Under the pieces are notes generated by a model. It was not told the DNA's origin and did not search any database. It saw nothing but the letters and a program-made list of their open reading frames with translations. A stretch of DNA of 6,169 nucleotides from CAYMST01 sp964393115 (GTDB taxonomy: Bacteria; Bacteroidota; Bacteroidia; Cytophagales; Cyclobacteriaceae): NCBI GenBank assembly GCA_964393115.1, contig CAYMST010000277.1, forward strand, positions 1-6,169, in the 5' to 3' direction. How positions within the stretch are numbered: position 1 is the stretch's first letter; each line of letters starts with the position of its first letter. Shown in pieces: positions 1 to 6,169 of this stretch. Position numbers and translations under genes: made by a program.

Positions 1-13
1 AGAAATATAAGAT

Positions 14-39
14 AAAAAAGCAGCACCGAAGTGCTGCTT
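14..39 (-). terminator. Intrinsic (Rho-independent) terminator of the susC-susD-lipoprotein operon
   Basis: On the minus strand a perfect 9-bp stem, AAGCAGCAC paired with GTGCTGCTT (plus positions 18-26 and 31-39), encloses the loop TTCG. The loop is closed by a C-G pair, which makes the very stable cUUCGg tetraloop. The 3' arm runs into a tract of six T, the last four at plus positions 17-14. The hairpin begins 17 bases after the stop codon of the last gene. The other strand has no T tract after the stem, so the terminator appears to work in one direction only. Confidence 0.93.
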
Positions 40-56
40 ATAATGTGAAAATTCAG

Positions 57-470
57 TTACGGTCTTGATACCGTCACTTGTACTGAATCAATAGTTTGAC
101 CAATGTTTCCTTTGCCAACTCCAGAACGAGTACCTATAGCTACTACTGTCCATGTACCAACAGCGTTGTATCTCATTGGAATTTCAGTGTTAGGATTAAT
201 CGTAGCACCAAAATGTGTAGAGTCACTATATACCAATGCAGGTCTTAACGTATTTTGTCCTTCATTAATTCTAGTTGGACGACCGTGCCAAAGAACATAT
301 TTAGCGTCCTCAGGACCAACAACTTTTATTTGGATTACGTCACCAGAATCAATTTCGGTTTCGCTAAGAACAACACTTATATCCGGTGCACTTACATCTT
401 CATCTCCATCACATGACCAAATAGAGACTGTTAATAGTGCAATTAATGCAAGTTTAAATAATGCTTTCAT
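57..470 (-). CDS. Small lipoprotein of unknown function, third gene of a SusC/SusD operon (SusE-position)
   Basis: The protein has 137 residues. It begins with a short basic segment and a hydrophobic stretch (residues 4-18) ending in the lipobox-like I-W-S-C, with Cys20 as the predicted lipidated residue. The next residues, D-G-D-E-D, form the acidic patch that in Bacteroidota acts as a lipoprotein export signal to the cell surface. Residues 27-137 alternate hydrophobic and polar residues, with a late segment around GTWTVVAIG, which suggests a single Ig-like or PKD-like beta-sandwich; this fold is my inference. I recognise no catalytic motif and no named family. The gene starts 20 bases after the susD-like stop codon and is followed by the operon terminator, so it is almost certainly co-transcribed with the transporter. 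That position suits an accessory substrate-binding lipoprotein like SusE/SusF, but at this length it would be much smaller than those proteins. The ATG is preceded by an A-rich leader (AAGAAAAAACTAA) without a Shine-Dalgarno sequence, usual in this phylum. Confidence 0.85.
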   Translation of the reverse strand: MKALFKLALIALLTVSIWSCDGDEDVSAPDISVVLSETEIDSGDVIQIKVVGPEDAKYVLWHGRPTRINEGQNTLRPALVYSDSTHFGATINPNTEIPMRYNAVGTWTVVAIGTRSGVGKGNIGQTIDSVQVTVSRP

Positions 471-490
471 TTAGTTTTTTCTTAGGTTTA

Positions 491-2053
491 TTAGAACCCT
501 GGGTTCTGCGCTAAATTCTCATTCAAATCTATTTCTCGTTGTGGTATAGGTAACAGCTCATTTTTACCCGCTACGAAACCTGGCATTTCAGTTCCTTCAT
601 CCCATCTAAGTAGGTCAAAGTAACGCACGAATTCAAAAGTCAACTCTAATCTTCTCTCAGTTTTAATTGTCTCTCTAAATTCATCTCTGCTTCCAGCAGC
701 AACTGTTACATCCGTAGCATTAGCACGATTTCTTAACTTCACAATTAAGTCTGTCAATGCCGCTGATGGACCATTCACTTCATTTTCTGCTTCGGCATAC
801 ATAAGCATAACATCCGAATATCTTAGTAAACGCATGTTATTACCTGATCGAAGAATTGTACCAAACGGAATAGTATTTAATGTCCATTTTTTAACACCTG
901 TATTACCCCTTGCACCTGAAGTTCCAACCACATCGGTTATACGGCTATTTATGTTACCTGCATTAAACGCCTGTCCATAAAAATCGTCACCATAACGTAA
1001 GATAGTTCCTTCATGCCTGTCTCCAGCCTTATCATCGTTTGCTACAAAGAAAGCATTTACCTCATCCGAAGGGTAAGCATTTGCAAATTGAGCACCGATA
1101 GGTGAAAACTCAGTAGCCGCATAATTAGTTTCAGGCTCACTTCCATTGTCATCTGCAGCCCAGATATTACCTGCACCGAAATACGCAAATTGTACTTCAA
1201 ATAAGCTCTCATCATTATTATCAAAAGCTTCTAAGAAGTTTTCCTCGAAATTTGTCATTAATGAATACGTACCATAGGCTTCATCTCCACCCTCAGCAGT
1301 TGCTAAAAGCTTTTTGAATTCTGCAGCTGCGGCAGCGTAATCTTTTTGATACAAATGAGCTTTTCCTAAATATCCTTGTGCAGCACCAGCAGTTGCACGT
1401 CCGACATTTTCGCTAGAATACTCACCTTTCTTTGGTAGGTTATCTCTAGCGAATGTTAAATCAGCTTCAATGAAATCCCATATTTGATCAGCTGATGTTC
1501 TTGACGGCTTAAAATTATCAGCATCTAGACCTGAAATAGCTGTCTCTAACAAAGGCACATCACCATATAAGGATACCAAATGAAAATAATATAGACCTCT
1601 TAAGAATCTTACTTCAGCGATAGAACGATCCAAAATAGGTTTAAGATCTTCATTCTCGCTGAAAGCAGGAATTTCAGGACCTCTTTCCAATACGATGTTA
1701 CACCGCGCAACTCCTCTAAAGGCATCTTGCCATACACTACCAATGATATCATCTTCATTGGATGTAAATTGGAAACCATTCAATCCTGCAAATTGGAAAC
1801 CACCTGCAGTTATTTGAAAATCTCCATTCAGATATTCAATTGCTGGTAGTTGTCTTTTGTACATTCCTCTGTTGGAAAGACCGGTATAAGCAGCGATAAC
1901 TGCTAAGTTAAGGTCTTCAACTTTTTGGAAAAAATTCGCGCCTCCAATGTTATCCGGATCAGTTACCTGAACGAATTCTTCATTGTCACAAGAGATACTG
2001 GAGAATATCAAAACAGCAAGCATTGATATCGCCAAGAAACGACTTTTATTCAT
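491..2053 (-). CDS. SusD/RagB family nutrient-binding outer-membrane lipoprotein
   Basis: The protein has 520 residues, normal for the family. It is a surface lipoprotein that in characterised systems forms a hinged lid on the SusC barrel and binds the substrate before import. The signal peptide ends at S-I-S-C with Cys22 lipidated, followed by the acidic export patch D-N-E-E. The N-terminal SusD-like region (PF14322 type) has AEVRFLRGLYYFHLVSLYGD (146-165) and a TPR-like helical stretch (about 222-252). The C-terminal SusD/RagB domain (PF07980 type) shows RLLRYSDVMLMYAEAENE (408-425), RNRAN (441-445), the ERRLELTFE...RYFDLLRW segment (466-484) and the terminal signature LLPIPQREID...QNPGF (500-520). 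The family calls are by eye. The start ATG lies 24 bases after the transporter's stop codon, with only an A/T-rich leader (AAAAGATTAATAAAA) before it, so the two genes are probably translated from one mRNA. The substrate cannot be told from sequence. Residues 84-97 contain a small internal repeat of G-F-Q-F. Confidence 0.96.
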   Translation of the reverse strand: MNKSRFLAISMLAVLIFSSISCDNEEFVQVTDPDNIGGANFFQKVEDLNLAVIAAYTGLSNRGMYKRQLPAIEYLNGDFQITAGGFQFAGLNGFQFTSNEDDIIGSVWQDAFRGVARCNIVLERGPEIPAFSENEDLKPILDRSIAEVRFLRGLYYFHLVSLYGDVPLLETAISGLDADNFKPSRTSADQIWDFIEADLTFARDNLPKKGEYSSENVGRATAGAAQGYLGKAHLYQKDYAAAAAEFKKLLATAEGGDEAYGTYSLMTNFEENFLEAFDNNDESLFEVQFAYFGAGNIWAADDNGSEPETNYAATEFSPIGAQFANAYPSDEVNAFFVANDDKAGDRHEGTILRYGDDFYGQAFNAGNINSRITDVVGTSGARGNTGVKKWTLNTIPFGTILRSGNNMRLLRYSDVMLMYAEAENEVNGPSAALTDLIVKLRNRANATDVTVAAGSRDEFRETIKTERRLELTFEFVRYFDLLRWDEGTEMPGFVAGKNELLPIPQREIDLNENLAQNPGF

Positions 2054-2077
2054 TTTATTAATCTTTTAATGTTTTGA

Positions 2078-3072
2078 TTAGAATTCAATTTGTAATCCAC
2101 CTAGGAATGTTCTAGCCATTGGATAAGTAACTCTATCCAATCCACCTCTACCTACTTCAGGATCGTAACCGAAGTCATCATATCCAGCAAAAGTCAATAA
2201 GTTTTGACCACTAGTATATATTCTCAACTTAGTTAAGCCTAGCTTAGAGATTGTAGCACTTGGAAGACTGTAACCTAACGTTACATTCTTAATTCTTAGG
2301 TAAGATCCATCATGTACAAAACGATCAGAGAATCTGATGTTTCTTTGATTGTTTGCAGCCCCATTAACGATTCTTGGGAAGTCATTTGATGGGTTTTCTG
2401 GAGTCCATGCATTTAAAGCACGAGTACTATAGTTGTAGTCTTTCCAAAAGCCATCGGTGTAGAACTGAGTAAAGCTAGCAATTTCGTTTCCACTAACTCC
2501 TTGAGCTAAAATAGACAAATCTACTCCCTTATAAGCCAAATTGATATTAAACCCAAAAGTTATATTCGGTATTGGAGAACCCAAAAATGTTACATCTTCT
2601 CCAGTAATATGACGGCTACCATCAATGTCAACATATTTCTGATCTCCAGGAACGTTATTTCCATCTGAAGGATTGCTATCTATATCCGCTTGTGATTGAA
2701 AAATTCCGTCAGTTTGAAAACCCCAGAAACTTCCTAAATCTTGACCTTCAGCGTTGTTGACGATCAATGTACCAAATGTATTGTTCGCATTCTGAGTTAA
2801 AACATTGCTAATGTTACCACCCAGAGACTCCAACTCGTTGTCCAAGAAAGTTACGTTAGCTCCTAGATTTACATTTAAGTCACCAAAGTCATTATTATAG
2901 TTAACAGCTAATTCAACACCTTCATTTCGAATAGTTCCGTCTACATTTCCAAATGCCGTATTAAACCCTGAGGTCTGAGGAATCGGAGTATTCAACAAGA
3001 AATCTGTTGTTGTCTTGTAGAAATAGTCAGCCGTTACATTCAATCTACTTTCGAATAAGCCTAAATCGACAC
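2078..3072 (-). CDS. SusC/RagA family TonB-dependent transporter, 3' part (C-terminal beta-barrel), continues across assembly gap
   Basis: This is the C-terminal third of the transporter whose 5' part lies across the N run at 3073-3082. The frame is open from the stop codon to the gap: the first complete codons after the gap read VDLGLFESRLNVTADYFYK, the usual SusC segment after the W-E motif. The TTG at 3043 is only an internal leucine codon, not a start. Using full-length numbering (1046 residues if 2 bases are missing), an EF-hand-like calcium-site motif D-I-D-G-S-R-H-I-T-G-E-D sits at 864-875. SYLRIKNVTLGYSLP (972-986) and the SGQNLLTF region (about 1000-1022) are late barrel strands typical of the family. 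The protein ends L-Q-I-E-F with a terminal phenylalanine, the recognition signal for outer-membrane barrel assembly. The stop codon is 24 bases before the SusD-like start. I see no frameshift or stop other than the gap itself. Confidence 0.93.
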
Positions 3073-3082
3073 NNNNNNNNNN
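3073..3082. other. Assembly gap (10 N) inside the SusC-family gene
   Basis: Ten N join two sequence pieces. The flanking reading frames do not match across exactly 10 bases: read literally, the upstream frame meets TAG at 3061-3063 just after the gap. Both flanks are otherwise normal SusC coding sequence, and the true gap must be 2 modulo 3 for the gene to be intact. The run is therefore best read as a placeholder of fixed length, not a measured distance. Both edges carry the short word TCGAT (ATCGATAT before and GTGTCGAT after, on the minus strand), which might have hindered joining. Confidence 0.97.
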
Positions 3083-5226
3083 ATATCGATTTGTTGGTTA
3101 TCCTCCCAAGATAATGAGTTGTTAGGTAATCTTCTTAGGTAAACACCACTTGCCAATGCAGCAGGATCCCCTAAAATATAATTTACATTTGGATTGAAAG
3201 AAGCATCAGCTTGATAGTTCGCTATATTATCGTTACCGTTAAGTCCCCAACTCGCTCTCAATTTCAACTCTGAAATGAAGTCCGCGTTTTGCAAGAACGA
3301 TTCCTCTTTCATTCTCCAACCCGCCGATAGTGAAGGGAATATGGCATTTGATACCTCAGAACCAAATTTCGAAGATCTGTCTTCTCTTAAACTAGCCGTA
3401 AATAAATATCTGTCATTGTAAGCATATTCTAATCTACCGAAAACAGACGTTCTTCTTACAATACCGTAAGATCCACCAATAACATTTTGAGTTGGGTCAC
3501 CAGCACGGAAAGACTCAAGAAGATCCAACTGACCTTCGAAAACACCGTAAGAAACGTTACGCGCATCTTCCCATTGTCTTGAAGCTCCAACTAAAATTTT
3601 TGCCTTATGTGCACCGTTTTCATAATCATACGATACATAAGTTTCACTCAATAAGTTAGCATTGTTAGACTGCCATTCTTCTAAAGCTGGGGCAGTTTCC
3701 CAACCTGGTATTGGAAACGTAAAAATTGAATCCGCTCCTTCTCTTTTTCCACCTGGATTATAGTATCTAGTTCTAGTGTTAATCACGTCAACACTTACTT
3801 GAGTATTGATATTTAAATTATCAATTGGTTCAAAATTCAGATAAAGATTACTCAAGAATCTGTTTCTTACCCTACTCGCACTAGCAATTTCTTGAACAGC
3901 AACTGGATTAACCCATGGCTCACCGCCAGTTGATTGCCATCCATAACCTAAATAACCATCTGCATCTCTTGGAGTGATAATTGGGGAACCTGCCAAAGCA
4001 TGCTCTAACAAAGAACTACCACCAGTGTTTGAAGCCTCATCTTGAGATTCTGTTCTTGAGAAAGTCGATGAGTTTCCAAATTTGAATCTGTTTTTTGTGA
4101 AGTCGGTATTAAATCGCGCTGTGTATCGCTCTAAACCTGTTCCTATTACAATACCTTCCTGATTGAAGTATGACAACGACGAGAATACTTGTGCTGATTC
4201 ATTACCCGCACTCACAGAAAAGTTGTAGTTTTCAATTCTAGCAGCTCTAAAAAGCTCATCTTGCCAGTCAGTACTTGGAAGACCTGTTTTAGATCTAATT
4301 GTATCCACGCCACTTGCGTTAGTCACACTATCAACTAGAGCTTGAAGTGGAGATAATCCTCCATTTACTCTACTCAACGAGTTCAGTCGAGCGTAATCAT
4401 CGCCTCCTACAAGGTCCAATGTATTTCTTACATTCTGTACACCCACATATGACTCAAATGAAAACTTAGGCTCACCCTTACTACCTCTTTTAGTAGTAAT
4501 GATTATAACACCATTTGCACCTCGAGATCCATAAATTGCTGCAGCTGCTGCATCCTTAAGTACCGAAAACGACTCAATATCCGAAGGATTTAGCGTTGAA
4601 AGAATGTTGGTAGTATTGCTAACAGGTGTTCTAGCACCACCACCACCACCAGCACCGCCAGAGATGACTCCGTCAATAATGATTAGTGGTTGAGTTCCTG
4701 CGTTGATTGAGTTTACACCACGAATGTTGATGTTTACAGCAGCACCTGGTCTACCTGAGGTAGATGTAATGTTTACACCAGCTACTTGACCTTGAAGTGC
4801 GTTGTCCACACTTGCAACTGGAAGAGTCGATATAGCTTCACCCTCAACAGTACTTACAGCCATGGAAACTTCTTTTCTCTCTTGAGCTCCATAACCGATA
4901 ACTACAACCTCTGATAATGCCTCCACGTCCAATGCAAGCGACACGTCAACTACTGATTGACCATTAACAGCAACCTTCTGCTCCGTATATCCCACATAAG
5001 AGAAAACCAAAATTGGTGATTGTACGTCTGAAGGAATATTGATGCTGTACTTCCCTTCTATGTCAGTTACTCCACCTTGTGAAGTCCCTTCCACTCTAAT
5101 GTTCACACCAGGAATTCCCTCTCCTGTGGAACCATCCTTAACTGTACCGGAAACCGCACCTCCTTGAGAAAGTCCGACCCGGAAAATCAGCACCGCAAGT
5201 GCCGAAGCAAGTAAGTTTTTAATCAT
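3083..5226 (-). CDS. SusC/RagA family TonB-dependent outer-membrane transporter, 5' part (signal peptide, CarboxypepD-like domain, plug, first barrel strands)
   Basis: This piece encodes residues 1-714 of an outer-membrane importer powered by TonB/ExbBD. A signal peptide covers about 1-20 (hydrophobic 5-15, likely cleavage after G-L-S). A carboxypeptidase-regulatory-like beta-sandwich (PF13715 type) covers about 23-102. The SusC signature LSEVVVIGYG (104-113) lies at the TonB-box region. The plug follows with RPGAAVNINIRG (159-170), PLIIIDG (180-186), a glycine-rich loop (190-197), VLKDAAAAAIYGSRGANGV (222-240) and ITTKRG. Barrel strands begin after about 250 and continue to the gap, where the piece ends in the conserved W-E-x4-I-D (707-714). 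Domain and family calls (TIGR04056/TIGR04057 type) are by eye. There is no N-terminal STN signalling domain, so a direct FecI/FecR-type signalling role is unlikely. It is the first gene of the unit, with a plausible promoter just upstream. The ATG is supported by the signal peptide directly after it. The partner is the SusD-like protein encoded next; the imported substrate is unknown. Confidence 0.95.
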
Positions 5227-6169
5227 GTGATAAGAATTTAGTTTTAAGACAGTTTTTACATTATAATGTCATCTTGCAACTTTATTCAAATTTTTTCAAC
5301 GAAAGGGTCTTTGAAGTATATCATCTTCTGTCGTTTTATAAATTCGGATAGTTAAAAAAACAGGATATATGAGAAAAGAAAATACTTAAGTTGTTGATTT
5401 ACTGGTTTTTATATGCAAAAATTAAAGTAAAACATGTAGTATCGTAAAGGTTTCGTTTTTTCTAACTTTTCTTTCTTAAAGCCGTCAAAATGCTTCACTT
5501 ATTCTTGAAAATTAAACGTAAAGAGTCCAATTATTACTCAGAAAAGCAAAATAAATACTATAAATAGCAAATTATTTACAAATAAATAACTCCGTTTTTG
5601 CGGAATATCAGATCTGTTGAGATTTTCACAAACTCGATATATACATATCAAACATCGATAAAATTATATAAAAATCGGATAACCTGACACCACGATTTAC
5701 CTTCAAGGAGTCTATTCTAATTGACTGCAACATTAAAAATATGGTAGTCACTCTTATGCTCTGTTTTCAATACAGAATTAAACGAAATAGCAGCTACCAG
5801 AAGAATATACGGTCTACTACAGACGACCATCACACGTCCTTATTAAAACTTTTATTACGCTTTGTTGGAAGGCCAAATAATATATAATTCGTATAAGCCA
5901 CAATAGAGTTCGTCTGCGTAAAAACAACTGTCAAAATCATAGTCTCAAACTGCTTCCTGCAAGGTTTCAATAATTTTCAGGAAGAGCCTCTATAGTATGA
6001 CATAAAAGACCTATATATGATCATAATATACATCAGTTGTATACTAATTTGATATATTCCGAACAATATAGTAGATCCCTATTTTAGAATAATACTAAGA
6101 ATATTATACGAAATTATAAGATAATTTGGGCATACTGAAAACAGTTAACAGATTGCGATAAATCGAATA
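5227..6169. other. Long AT-rich gene-free region upstream of the operon
   Basis: About 940 bases hold no convincing gene on either strand; stop codons are dense in all frames and AT content rises compared with the coding part. The operon promoter candidate sits at the edge nearest the first gene. Weak structures seen are: an inverted repeat CTTCCTG/CAGGAAG (5953-5959 and 5978-5984, 18-base loop); TATACA/TGTATA with a 5-base loop (6027-6032 and 6038-6043); a perfect 10-bp palindrome TATGATCATA (6016-6025); and a short hairpin TCCG/CGGA (5591-5604). Loosely related words ATCGATAA and ATCGGATAA occur about 20 bases apart near 5654-5682. Each is about what chance gives in AT-rich DNA. No tRNA, rRNA, CRISPR or insertion-sequence end was recognised. 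Confidence 0.7.
5260..5289 (-). promoter_or_regulatory. Candidate promoter of the susC-susD-lipoprotein operon
   Basis: On the minus strand TATAAT (plus 5260-5265) lies 18 bases after TTGAAT (plus 5284-5289), which overlaps a TTTG (plus 5287-5290). Transcription would start near 5253, giving a leader of roughly 27 bases before the ATG at 5226. The Bacteroidota housekeeping consensus is TAnnTTTG near -7 with TTTG near -33. The TTTG element is placed reasonably, but the -7 element fits the general sigma-70 form better than the Bacteroidota form. I found no exact TAnnTTTG on the minus strand between 5281 and 6169. In an AT-rich region such matches also arise by chance. Confidence 0.4.

Noticed and set aside
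103..474. Open frame of 123 codons on the plus strand
   Set aside because: It lies almost wholly opposite the small lipoprotein gene, has no recognisable domain or leader, and the minus-strand frame has a clear lipoprotein signal, operon position and terminator.
2078..3043. A separate gene starting at the TTG at 3043
   Set aside because: The frame stays open upstream to the N run and the extra residues (V-D-L-G-L-F-E-S-R) match the SusC pattern, so the TTG is an internal leucine codon of the transporter.
3061..5226. SusC gene as a pseudogene truncated by TAG at 3061-3063
   Set aside because: The stop appears only if the gap is taken as exactly ten bases. Both flanks are well-conserved SusC sequence and join in frame when the gap is 2 modulo 3.
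5266..5355. Plus-strand 29-codon open frame (starts M-S-S-C-N-F)
   Set aside because: Very short, overlaps the promoter candidate, no recognisable leader, and such frames are expected by chance.
5953..5984. Inverted repeat CTTCCTG/CAGGAAG as a possible operator or terminator
   Set aside because: Seven pairs with an 18-base loop and no T tract; about one such match is expected by chance in a region of this size, and it is some 700 bases from the gene.
6016..6043. Palindrome TATGATCATA and the neighbouring TATACA/TGTATA repeat as a regulator site or mobile-element end
   Set aside because: Short and AT-rich, with no transposase, no flanking target duplication and no second copy in the window.

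Overview
This window looks like Bacteroidota chromosome, probably a Cytophagales- or Flavobacteriia-type environmental lineage rather than a gut Bacteroides, though the exact taxon cannot be read from it. The evidence is a SusC/SusD pair, lipoproteins with acidic residues right after the lipobox cysteine, A-rich leaders without Shine-Dalgarno sequences, and AT-rich DNA.

All genes lie on the minus strand and read from right to left as one transcription unit. A long AT-rich gene-free region (5227-6169) contains a plausible promoter close to the first gene. Next comes a SusC/RagA-type TonB-dependent outer-membrane transporter (5226 down to 2078), interrupted in the assembly by ten N at 3073-3082. 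After 24 bases comes a SusD/RagB substrate-binding lipoprotein (2053-491). After a further 20 bases comes a 137-residue lipoprotein of unknown function (470-57). A strong intrinsic terminator with a cUUCGg tetraloop (14-39) closes the unit.

By analogy with characterised Sus-type systems, the SusD protein caps the extracellular face of the SusC barrel, captures an oligosaccharide or peptide, and hands it to the barrel for TonB-driven import. The third gene occupies the place where accessory surface-binding lipoproteins (SusE/SusF-like) are often encoded. The window has no glycosidase, peptidase, sulfatase or regulator, so the substrate cannot be deduced.

The most useful observation is that the transporter is probably intact. 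Both flanks read open into the N run, and aligning them to the family pattern there predicts that about 2 bases (2 modulo 3), not 10, are missing, giving a 1046-residue protein. I found no convincing evidence of an undescribed system. The small lipoprotein and the long upstream region are the least explained parts.
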